DNA of 5,248 nucleotides from VRUE01 sp040904405 (GTDB taxonomy: Bacteria; Actinomycetota; Thermoleophilia; Solirubrobacterales; 70-9): positions 1 through 5,248 of the forward strand of contig JBBDTK010000091.1 in assembly GCA_040904405.1 (NCBI GenBank), given 5' to 3'. The notes beneath the pieces are model-generated. The model made no database searches and was not told where the DNA came from. It was given only the letters and a program-made list of their open reading frames with translations. Positions 1 through 5,248 of the stretch are shown here, piece after piece (position 1 is the first letter of the stretch; every line of letters begins with the position of its first letter). A program made the translations under genes and the position numbers.

Positions 1-50
1 GGCACGCCCAGCCACTCGCCGATTCCGACCAGAATTTCCGGATGCGTGTA
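1..50. other. Left-edge stretch with no supported gene
   Basis: These 50 bases lie downstream of the fprA stop codon. There is no ATG on the minus strand, and the only GTG codons there (at 15-13 and 5-3) open a few codons before the edge. Read on the minus strand in the fprA frame after its TAG, the bases give a protein-like string (THPEILVGIGEWLGVP), but with A/T at several third positions and no start codon. It could be non-coding, or the end of a plus-strand gene that stops at TAG 52-54. Nothing can be assigned. Confidence 0.4.
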
Positions 51-1469
51 CTAGCCGGAAACCTTTTCGCCTGGGAGGGCCCCCAGCGTCTCGAGCATCT
101 CCTCGACCCGGACGAACTTGACCCGGGGCCGGCCGTGGGGCTCGCCGCGGCCGACCTCGGCCCGGTCGATCGCCTGCCAGTCCTCGAAGCTGACGAAGCG
201 GATGCCGCGCTCGGAGAGCAGCGCCTCGACCGCCTCCGGCTGCGGGCTCTCGGGCTCGAGCAGGGTGCCGGAGCCGATGTCGTCGAGCAGGTGCCCGACG
301 GTCTCCAGCGCGTCTTTCTTGTTCGTCCCGATCACGCCCGAGGGGCCGCGCTTGATCCAGCCGGCGGTGTAGTGGCCGACCTTGTGGCCGGCGTCGTGCG
401 AGTCGAGCACGCGCCCGCCCTCGTTGAGGATCAGGCCCCGCTTCTCGTCGAAGGGCACGCCCTCGATCGGGATCCCGGTGTAGCCGACCGAGCGCAGGAT
501 CAGGCCGCACTCGAGCTCTTCGCGCTCGCCGCTGTCGCGGGCCCGCAGCGCGCCGCCCTCCTCGACCAGCTCGTTGCGGCCGACGACGATGCTCTCGACC
601 TTGCCCTCGCCCTTGATCTCGACCGGCGAGGCGAGGAAGCGCAGGACGATCCGCTTGCCCTTGCCGCTCGGCTGGCGCTGGGCGAACTGCTCGAGGATCT
701 CGACGTTGACGCGCGAGGTCTTGTCGGCCGCGTCGGACTCGATGAAGGCGCGGCTGGCCGGGTCGAGCGCGACCTCGTCCGGGTCGACGACGACGTCGGC
801 GTCCTCCATCTCGCCCAGCTCCCTCACCTCGGGGTTGGTGAAGGCGGCCTGGGCGGGGCCGCGGCGCCCGAGCACGACGATCTCCTCGATGCCGCCGCGG
901 TCGAGCTGCTCGATCGCGTGGTCGGCGGTGTCGGTCTCCCGCAGCTCGTCGGCGCTCAGCGCCAGCATCCGGGCCACGTCCATCGCCACGTTGCCGTTGC
1001 CGATCACCACCGCGCGCCTGCCGGAGAGGTCGAACTGCTCGTCGCAGTAGTCGGGGTGGGCGTTGTACCAGCCGACGAAGGAGGTGGCGGCGTGGCTGCC
1101 GGGCAGCTCTTCGCCGGGGATCCCGAGGCGGCGGTCGGTCTCGCAGCCGACCGTGAAGACGATCGCGTGGTAGAGCCGTTCGAGGTCCTCGACCTCGACG
1201 TCGTGGCCGACCTTGACGTTGCCGAAGAAGCGGAAGCCCTCGCGGGCGGCGGTCTTCTCGTAGACGCGGATCACCGACTTGATCTTCGGGTGGTCGGGGG
1301 CGACGCCGCCGCGAACCAGGCCGAAGGGCGTCGGCAAGCGGTCGAAGAGGTCGACCTGGGCATGCGTCTCGGCATCCTTGAGGATGTGCTCGGCGGCGTA
1401 GAAGCCGGAGGGGCCGGCGCCGACGATGGCGACGCGGACGGGGTTCTCTGGGGATCCGATCTGGGTCAT
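51..1469 (-). CDS. fprA: FprA-type NADPH:ferredoxin reductase (adrenodoxin reductase family)
   Basis: A 472-residue cytosolic FAD flavoprotein predicted to pass electrons from NADPH to ferredoxins. Seen in the sequence: the N-terminal FAD Rossmann motif GAGPSG at 17-22; the family signature PTPFGLVRGGVAPDHP at 47-61, diagnostic for the adrenodoxin reductase/FprA group; a second nucleotide-binding motif GNGNVAMD at 157-164; GRRGPAQAAF at 201-210, whose paired arginines normally bind the NADPH 2'-phosphate; and the C-terminal FAD-contact segment GWIKRGPSGVIGTNKKD at 370-386. Length is close to Mycobacterium FprA (about 456). It has no fused ferredoxin domain. The ATG at 1469 is preceded by AGAGG (1483-1479) nine bases away, and an in-frame TGA at 1499-1497 excludes a longer protein. 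It is last in the leftward group, 85 bases after the PAS-like gene. The electron acceptor is not visible; no ferredoxin or P450 gene lies in the window. Confidence 0.95.
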   Translation of the reverse strand: MTQIGSPENPVRVAIVGAGPSGFYAAEHILKDAETHAQVDLFDRLPTPFGLVRGGVAPDHPKIKSVIRVYEKTAAREGFRFFGNVKVGHDVEVEDLERLYHAIVFTVGCETDRRLGIPGEELPGSHAATSFVGWYNAHPDYCDEQFDLSGRRAVVIGNGNVAMDVARMLALSADELRETDTADHAIEQLDRGGIEEIVVLGRRGPAQAAFTNPEVRELGEMEDADVVVDPDEVALDPASRAFIESDAADKTSRVNVEILEQFAQRQPSGKGKRIVLRFLASPVEIKGEGKVESIVVGRNELVEEGGALRARDSGEREELECGLILRSVGYTGIPIEGVPFDEKRGLILNEGGRVLDSHDAGHKVGHYTAGWIKRGPSGVIGTNKKDALETVGHLLDDIGSGTLLEPESPQPEAVEALLSERGIRFVSFEDWQAIDRAEVGRGEPHGRPRVKFVRVEEMLETLGALPGEKVSG

Positions 1470-1478
1470 TCTGCTCGG

Positions 1479-1483
1479 CCTCT
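1479..1483 (-). promoter_or_regulatory. Ribosome binding site of fprA
   Basis: On the minus strand AGAGG stands nine bases before the fprA ATG. It is a fair match to the anti-Shine-Dalgarno and supports the chosen start together with the in-frame stop just upstream. Confidence 0.5.
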
Positions 1484-1491
1484 GGCTGTCG

Positions 1492-1508
1492 AATGTTCAC
1501 TCAACACT
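1492..1508. promoter_or_regulatory. Imperfect 17-bp dyad upstream of fprA, possible operator
   Basis: AATGTT, a five-base spacer CACTC, then AACACT form an inverted repeat matching at five of six positions per arm. It is centred about 31 bases before the fprA start, in the otherwise short intergenic gap, and is AT-richer than its surroundings. Half-sites and size would suit a dimeric helix-turn-helix repressor such as a TetR-family protein. No regulator gene is in the window and no convincing -35/-10 pair flanks it, so this is only a candidate. Confidence 0.25.
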
Positions 1509-1538
1509 GCACGGCGAGCGCGGGAGGATAGGGAAACG

Positions 1539-1555
1539 GCGCCGGCGGCCGGCGC
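1539..1555 (-). terminator. GC-rich hairpin at the end of the PAS-like gene, weak terminator or intercistronic stem
   Basis: GCGCCGG, a three-base loop and CCGGCGC form a perfect 7-bp stem that begins at the last base of the PAS-like gene's TAG stop. On the minus strand it is followed by CGTTTCCC, only three Ts, so intrinsic termination would be weak. It may instead protect the upstream message or lower fprA expression relative to hemQ. High GC raises the chance of such stems arising without function. Confidence 0.3.
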
Positions 1556-2094
1556 TACGCGGCGAGCAGAGTCGTGTTGCAGCGCGGGCAGATGCCGTGG
1601 TCGAGCGTCGGCAGCTCGCCGCGCCGGAAGAGCTCCAGCCGCTTCGCCGCCTGCTCGACCTCGACCCACTCGCCCGCGACCAGGAAGCGGTCGCACCAGG
1701 CGCACATGGGGAGGAAGTCGTCTTCGCGCGGGTAGCTGGGATCGAGCAGGCGCTGCGGCTCCGCGTGCGGCACCTCGGCGCGCAGGCGGGCGGTGAAGAG
1801 GACGACGCGGCCACTGCTGTCGGCGGCGATCTGGATGTTCATCTCGCGGCGCACCAGGGCGCTGTCGCAGCGGAAGGGCAGCTCGATCTGGCGGACCTCG
1901 TCGCGGACCCGCCGCAGCAGCAGTTTCTGCACCTTCTGGACATCGTGGCCGCTGACGAAGTCCCAGAGCGAGCGTCCGAGGGCCGAGCCGGCGCCCTCCC
2001 AGCCGTTCTCCTCCGCGAAGCGGTAGAAGCCCCCGTCAACCCGGATCAGGTGGTCCTGATCGTCGATCGCGTAGCTGAGTGTCTCCACGCCCAT
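1555..2094 (-). CDS. PAS-like protein with C-terminal CxxC...HGICPxC metal/redox motif
   Basis: A 179-residue soluble protein of unknown function. Residues about 6-105 look like a compact PAS-type fold: a first strand with YAIDDQDHLIRVDGGFYRFAEENG (the usual 'unobserved question about the present input' pattern), a helix leading to GRSLWDFVSG at 40-49, and later strands including LPFRCDS (72-78) and a hydrophobic strand at 95-103. The C-terminal part carries C131 and C134 (PMCAWC) and H166, C169 and C172 (HGICPRC), an arrangement suited to zinc or redox chemistry. I recall similar short proteins, and similar tails on other PAS proteins, with no firm function. There is no kinase, GGDEF or DNA-binding domain, so any output would be by partner contact. 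The ATG at 2094 has only a weak upstream GGGA; it is the only sensible start. It lies between hemQ and fprA on the same strand, which suggests a heme, iron or redox role, as inference only. Confidence 0.85.
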   Translation of the reverse strand: MGVETLSYAIDDQDHLIRVDGGFYRFAEENGWEGAGSALGRSLWDFVSGHDVQKVQKLLLRRVRDEVRQIELPFRCDSALVRREMNIQIAADSSGRVVLFTARLRAEVPHAEPQRLLDPSYPREDDFLPMCAWCDRFLVAGEWVEVEQAAKRLELFRRGELPTLDHGICPRCNTTLLAA

Positions 2095-2160
2095 GGGCTA
2101 TCCCAATTATGGTCCCTTCTGGGTACGAGGGAAGCCTTTTGACAGCCGTTATACAGAGTC
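2095..2160. other. Intergenic gap between hemQ and the PAS-like gene
   Basis: These 66 bases are clearly AT-richer than the flanking genes. On the minus strand CATAAT (2111-2106) resembles a -10 box but has no -35 partner at 16-18 bases and would leave a leader of only a few bases. A short stem TGGG-ATAG-CCCA (2105-2094) covers the weak GGGA and reaches the A of the PAS-like gene's ATG. A further 5-bp stem (TCCCT/AGGGA, 2113-2132) is too weak to call a terminator. The gap might hold a secondary promoter, but none is supported. Confidence 0.4.
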
Positions 2161-2865
2161 TTAACCTGCGGCCGGGGCGCCGACGCCGACGCTCGCGGTG
2201 CCGTCGAGCGCGTCCAGGGCCCGCCGCACCGACATCGCCACGCAGGTGAAGATCGGCGTCTCGCGCTCGGTGAAGGCGCTCGACTCGGTCGGGCGCAGCT
2301 CCTGGACCAGGTCGAGGAACTCGCCCGGGTCGTCGCCCTCGAAGGCGACGACGAACTCCTGGTCGTCGAGGCCGAACGAGTAGGAGGTGTTGATCGTGAT
2401 CTCGGGGTGGCGGCGGCCGACCTCGATGTGGCTCTTCATGATCCGTCCCCGCTCCTCCTCCGGCAGCCCGTACCAGCGGCGCTGCTTGACCATCGGGTAG
2501 AGGAAGAGGTACCTGCGCTCGGAGACGCAGATCTGCGCTCGTGCCCGCTCGTCCGAGTACGGCGAGCGCTTGGTCATCGAGAGGAAGGAGTGGGGCGTGT
2601 CGGCCCACTTCGCCAGGCCGCTCTGGCCGAGCACGACGTGGAAGGTGTGCAGATCCTCGAGGCTCGGGCTCTGGGAGAGGACGAGGAGGTCGGCGTCGCC
2701 GCGCGTGCCTATGGTTGAGTAGGCGCGCACGGAGCGGTCGAGAGCGAAGTCGTCGCAGGCCGCGAGAAACTCCTGCTTGTCGGCGGCCCGCAGTGAGGGG
2801 TCGCGGCGGCGCCACTCGGGATCGATCTTGAAAAAGGTGAACTTGGCGAAAGTGCGGTCGGCCAT
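2161..2865 (-). CDS. hemQ: Coproheme decarboxylase HemQ/ChdC (chlorite dismutase-like family)
   Basis: A 234-residue enzyme predicted to convert iron-coproporphyrin III to heme b by two oxidative decarboxylations, the last step of the coproporphyrin-dependent pathway. Seen: Y123 in YPMVKQRRWYGLP, matching the catalytic tyrosine of ChdC; H146 in RIMKSHIEVGR, matching the proximal heme ligand; W131. The Tyr-His spacing of 23 and Tyr-Trp spacing of 8 equal those I recall for Corynebacterium diphtheriae ChdC (Y135, W143, H158). Thirteen residues after H146 stands N159, where true chlorite dismutases have the distal arginine, so chlorite dismutation is unlikely. No histidine lies between 93 and 145, so the distal H118 equivalent of actinobacterial ChdC is missing. 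SYSFGLDDQEFVVAFE (161-176) and the ending LRPTES..FT..ETPIFT are family-typical. The frame stays open back to 3075, but ATG 2865 is chosen because FAKFTFFKIDPEW is the family's first strand and upstream codons are antisense to the membrane gene. No clear ribosome site. The last dozen residues are a low-complexity tail. Confidence 0.92.
   Translation of the reverse strand: MADRTFAKFTFFKIDPEWRRRDPSLRAADKQEFLAACDDFALDRSVRAYSTIGTRGDADLLVLSQSPSLEDLHTFHVVLGQSGLAKWADTPHSFLSMTKRSPYSDERARAQICVSERRYLFLYPMVKQRRWYGLPEEERGRIMKSHIEVGRRHPEITINTSYSFGLDDQEFVVAFEGDDPGEFLDLVQELRPTESSAFTERETPIFTCVAMSVRRALDALDGTASVGVGAPAAG
2834..2840 (+). promoter_or_regulatory. Probable ribosome binding site deciding the membrane-protein start
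   Basis: AAGGTGA precedes GTG 2852 by eleven bases. It is the only Shine-Dalgarno-like run near the start of the plus-strand gene, although the spacing is longer than usual. TTG 2843 is too close to it (two bases) and GTG 2837 lies within it, so GTG 2852 is the best of three candidates. The site itself sits inside the hemQ coding region on the other strand. Confidence 0.4.
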
Positions 2866-4108
2866 CGCGGTCACGATAGCGCCGGCCGCGCTGGCCGCGG
2901 CCGCGATCGCCCTGCTCCTGGCGCTGCGCCTGGCCGGGGCCGGCTTCGAGGGCGATCCGCTGGCCGTCGTGCGCGAGGCCGGGCCCGGCGACCGGCTCTG
3001 GGAGGTGGCCGGACGGCGGGCGCCGGTGATCGGCGTGGCGCTGCTGGCCTGGCTGGCGGCCTTCGTTGTCAGCATGGTGGCGAGCCGCGAGCGAGCCGGC
3101 CGCGCGGCCGCGCGGCTGCTGGCTCTCTCGCTGGTCTACGCGCCGCTGCTCTGCCTGGCCGGCGCGGCGCTGGAGCCGAGCGTGGCGGCGGAACGCCTGC
3201 TGCTGATGCTCGGCGCCGCCGCGCTGGCCGCGCTGACCCTTGCCGCCCTCGGCGGCTACCGGGCGCTGGCCTTCGCCTGCGCCACCACGGTGCTCGCCGT
3301 CGCGGTCGACCTGATCGCCGGCTCGCCGCTGACCCGGCTCTCGCTGGCGGGGCCCAACCCGGCGGGCGGCCACCGCTTCTACGGGGTCGGCAACGAGCTG
3401 GCCGCGATCCTCGCGCCGCTGGTCCTGGTCGGGACCGGCGCCGCGATGTCGGGATTGACCACACCCTGGGGGGGTCGATCTCGGATGCGCGGGGCCGCGG
3501 CCTTCCTCGTCGCCGCCGGCGCGCTCTCCTTCGTCTTTGCCTACGGCCGCTTCGGGGCCGACGTCGGCTCGGCGATCATGCTGCCGCTCGGCGCCGCCGT
3601 CGCCGCGGCGGTGCTGCTCGGCCGGCCGCGGCTGGCGCTGCTCGCCCTGCTCCTGCCGCTGCCGGCGGTGGCGCTGCTCGCCGCCGCCGACCTGCTGACC
3701 GGCGCCGACGCCCACCTGACCGGCACCGTGCTGCAGGCCGAGAGCAACGGCGACGTGCTCGACGTGCTCGCCGACCGCCTGCGCCAGGCGGGATCCAGCT
3801 TCGGCCGGCCGCTGCTGCTCGCCGGCCTGCCGCTGACGTTGGCGGGCGCGCTCGCCGCCTGGCTGCGCCGCGACCGCCTCGCCGCCTGGCTGCGCGGGCG
3901 CGAGCCGGTGCGCGCCGGGCTGCTCGGCGCCCTCGCGGCGATCGTCGTCGGCACCGTGACCAACGACTCGGGCGCCCTGCTGCTCGAGCTCGGCGCGATC
4001 TACCTGGGCGCCTTCTGCGCCTTCGCCTGGGCGGAGCAGGGCGGGGGGAGGGACGCGGCGCGGCCCGCCCGGGGCGAGAACCGCCGCCCGGCCATCGACT
4101 ACGCTTGA
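2852..4108 (+). CDS. Polytopic membrane protein of unknown function with GxGNE / GRFGADVG / NDSG motifs
   Basis: Starting from GTG 2852 this is a 418-residue Ala/Leu-rich integral membrane protein with about eleven or twelve hydrophobic segments (roughly 5-28, 58-77, 88-106, 115-134, 137-155, 183-199, 214-230, 239-256, 259-279, 319-337, 355-369, 375-394). Between them lie polar motifs that look conserved: GPNPAGGHRFYGVGNE (167-182), YGRFGADVG (231-239), DAHLT (286-290) and GTVTNDSGA (367-375). I recall these RFYG.GNE, GAD.G and NDSG motifs from actinobacterial and firmicute membrane proteins without an assigned reaction, some of them longer with an extra alkaline-phosphatase-like part; none is present here. 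The tail (395-418) is charged and probably cytosolic. No ATG lies near the start; GTG 2837 or TTG 2843 are alternatives, and GTG 2969 would lose the first membrane helix. A run of seven Gs (3468-3474) falls in a loop. Close coupling to the glycosyltransferase suggests envelope lipid or glycan work, by inference. Confidence 0.88.
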   Translation: MRSAIAVTIAPAALAAAAIALLLALRLAGAGFEGDPLAVVREAGPGDRLWEVAGRRAPVIGVALLAWLAAFVVSMVASRERAGRAAARLLALSLVYAPLLCLAGAALEPSVAAERLLLMLGAAALAALTLAALGGYRALAFACATTVLAVAVDLIAGSPLTRLSLAGPNPAGGHRFYGVGNELAAILAPLVLVGTGAAMSGLTTPWGGRSRMRGAAAFLVAAGALSFVFAYGRFGADVGSAIMLPLGAAVAAAVLLGRPRLALLALLLPLPAVALLAAADLLTGADAHLTGTVLQAESNGDVLDVLADRLRQAGSSFGRPLLLAGLPLTLAGALAAWLRRDRLAAWLRGREPVRAGLLGALAAIVVGTVTNDSGALLLELGAIYLGAFCAFAWAEQGGGRDAARPARGENRRPAIDYA

Positions 4109-4111
4109 CCC

Positions 4112-5248
4112 TTGCGAATCGCCCTAGTCTCGCCATATTCCTGGAGCTACCAGGGTGGGGTCAACCGGCATGTCGAGGCGCTCGCCGAGGAGTTCCTCGG
4201 GCGTGGCGACGACGTCCGCGTGCTCGCTCCCGTCGACCCCCCCGACCGGCTCAGCCGGGTGCTGCACCGCGCCTCGGCCGAGCGGCGTGAGCTGCCCGAT
4301 TACCTGATCCCGCTCGGGCGCACGATCGGGATCGGCGCCAACGGGGCCGTGTCGAACCTCTCCGCGACGCCGGGCGGGGGCGTGCTCGGGGTGCGCCGCG
4401 AGCTGCGCCGCGGCGAGTACGACGTGATTCACGTCCACGAGCCGCTGGTGCCGCTGGTCGGCTGGAACGCGGCGCTGGGCGCCCGCACGCCGGCGGTCGG
4501 CACCTTCCACGCCTACTCGACCAAGCCGCTGCCCAACCACATCGCCTCGGCGCTCGGCGCCCGGCGGGTCTTCAACCGCCTCTCGGCCCGGATCGCGGTC
4601 TCCGAGGCGGCCGCCTGGACCGGCCGCCGCTGGTTCGGGGGGAGCTACGAGATCGTCCCCAACGGGGTCGACGTCGGCGCGGCGCCGCAGGGGCCGAAGC
4701 CGCCCAGCGAGGAGCTGCGCATCGCCTTCGTCGGCCGGCCCGAGGAGCGCAAGGGCTTGCCGGTCCTGCTGACCGCCTTCGAAGCGCTGATCGAGCACGT
4801 GCCGAGCCGCCTCACCGTGATCGGGGCCGAGCGCGAGGACGTGCTCCGCTACCTCGCCGACCCCGAGGCGATCGGCTCGATCGACGTGCGCGGCCGCGTA
4901 TCCCACGACGAGCTCTGGGCGACGCTGCACGACGCCGACCTGCTCTGCGCGCCCTCCCTGGCGGGCGAGAGCTTCGGCATGGTCCTGACCGAGGCCTTCG
5001 CCGCCGGCACTCCGGCGATCGCCTCCGCTATCGCCGGCTACAGCGATGTGGTCAGCGACGGCGTCGACGGAGTGCTCGTCCCACCGGGCGACCCGCAGCG
5101 CCTCGCCGAGGAGCTGCAGCGGGCCCACCACGAGCCCGAGCGGCTTGCCGCCATGGGCGCGGCGGCGCGGGAGAGCGCCCAGCGCTACACCTGGCCCCGC
5201 GTCGCCGACCGCGTCGCCGGCGTCTACGAGCGCGCGATCGAGGCGCCG
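4112..5248 (+). CDS. GT4-family glycosyltransferase, PimA-like, incomplete at right edge
   Basis: The window holds 379 codons with no stop. It is a GT-B fold retaining glycosyltransferase of family GT4, probably acting at the inner face of the membrane. Seen: an N-terminal strand RIALVSPYS followed by the GGVNRHVE loop (15-22); the segment LPDYLIPLGRTIGIGANGAVSNL (61-83), which resembles the acceptor-side region of mycobacterial PimA; VHEPL (108-112); FHAYSTK (132-138) with H133 at the place of the PimA catalytic histidine; NGVD (184-187); GRPEERKG (208-215) with the Arg/Lys pair for the sugar-nucleotide phosphates; and the EX7E motif E286-E294 in ESFGMVLTE. Its C terminus (YTWPRVADRVAGVYE) is where such proteins nearly end, so little is missing. 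The start must be TTG 4112 or later, because the preceding gene's TGA is in the same frame three bases upstream; later starts would cut the first strand. There is no Shine-Dalgarno, so translation is probably coupled to the membrane gene. Mannosylation of phosphatidyl-inositol is likely but not proven; another GT4 donor or acceptor is possible. Confidence 0.93.
   Translation, partial: MRIALVSPYSWSYQGGVNRHVEALAEEFLGRGDDVRVLAPVDPPDRLSRVLHRASAERRELPDYLIPLGRTIGIGANGAVSNLSATPGGGVLGVRRELRRGEYDVIHVHEPLVPLVGWNAALGARTPAVGTFHAYSTKPLPNHIASALGARRVFNRLSARIAVSEAAAWTGRRWFGGSYEIVPNGVDVGAAPQGPKPPSEELRIAFVGRPEERKGLPVLLTAFEALIEHVPSRLTVIGAEREDVLRYLADPEAIGSIDVRGRVSHDELWATLHDADLLCAPSLAGESFGMVLTEAFAAGTPAIASAIAGYSDVVSDGVDGVLVPPGDPQRLAEELQRAHHEPERLAAMGAAARESAQRYTWPRVADRVAGVYERAIEAP

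Noticed and set aside
42..1796. Long plus-strand open frame of 584 codons covering fprA and part of the PAS-like gene
   Set aside because: It is antisense to two genes with clear family motifs; its product is a low-complexity Ala/Val/Asp/Leu run typical of the mirror frame in GC-rich DNA.
2106..2111. CATAAT on the minus strand as a -10 box for the PAS-like gene
   Set aside because: There is no -35-like hexamer at the right spacing and the leader would be only a few bases; a chance match in an AT-richer gap is more likely.
2139..2155. TTGACA followed by TATACA on the plus strand, resembling a sigma-70 promoter
   Set aside because: The two boxes are only about five bases apart, and the strand would read into the 3' end of hemQ in antisense.
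2161..2865. True chlorite dismutase
   Set aside because: The distal arginine needed for chlorite turnover is replaced by N159, while the coproheme-specific tyrosine Y123 is present.
2866..3075. N-terminal extension of hemQ to give 304 residues
   Set aside because: The extra 70 residues are Ala/Ser/Arg-rich, precede the normal first strand of the family and lie opposite the first membrane segments of the divergent gene.
2036..3715. Long minus-strand open frame of 559 codons across hemQ and the membrane gene
   Set aside because: The product is an Arg/Gly/Gln/Pro-rich string without domain character, out of frame with hemQ and antisense to a clear membrane protein.
4124..5131. Minus-strand open frame of 335 codons opposite the glycosyltransferase
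   Set aside because: The plus strand encodes unmistakable GT4 motifs through the whole interval; the minus reading is an antisense shadow.

Overview
The window is high-GC bacterial DNA with dense coding, very few non-coding bases and strong G/C preference at third codon positions. The gene content (an actinobacterial-type coproheme decarboxylase, a mycobacterial FprA-like NADPH:ferredoxin reductase and a PimA-like glycosyltransferase) points to an Actinomycetota chromosome, possibly a deep branch such as Thermoleophilia. That placement is inference from protein character; there is no marker gene here. I see no mobile element, CRISPR array, tRNA or rRNA.

Layout: two gene groups are transcribed away from a point near position 2860. 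Leftward (minus strand, in transcription order) run hemQ/chdC (2865 to 2161), a small PAS-like protein with a C-terminal four-cysteine motif (2094 to 1555) and fprA (1469 to 51). The gaps are 66 and 85 bases. Rightward (plus strand) run a polytopic membrane protein of unknown function (2852 to 4108) and, only three bases later and in the same frame, a GT4 glycosyltransferase that starts with TTG and runs off the right edge (4112 to 5248). The 5' ends of hemQ and the membrane gene appear to overlap by about 14 bases, so each gene's promoter would lie inside the other's coding sequence.

How the genes may work together: the leftward group links the last step of coproporphyrin-dependent heme synthesis, a possible redox, metal or ligand sensor, and an electron-supply flavoprotein, so a heme/iron/redox theme is reasonable but inferred. 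The rightward pair looks like cell-envelope work: a GT4 enzyme whose N-terminal half resembles phosphatidyl-inositol mannosyltransferase PimA, coupled to a membrane protein with conserved polar motifs inside or beside its membrane segments.

Most points of interest are modest: a HemQ with unusual distal-side residues, an uncharacterised PAS plus CxxC/HGICPxC protein between two redox/heme genes, the orphan membrane family, and the head-to-head overlap. I do not see convincing evidence of a wholly new system.
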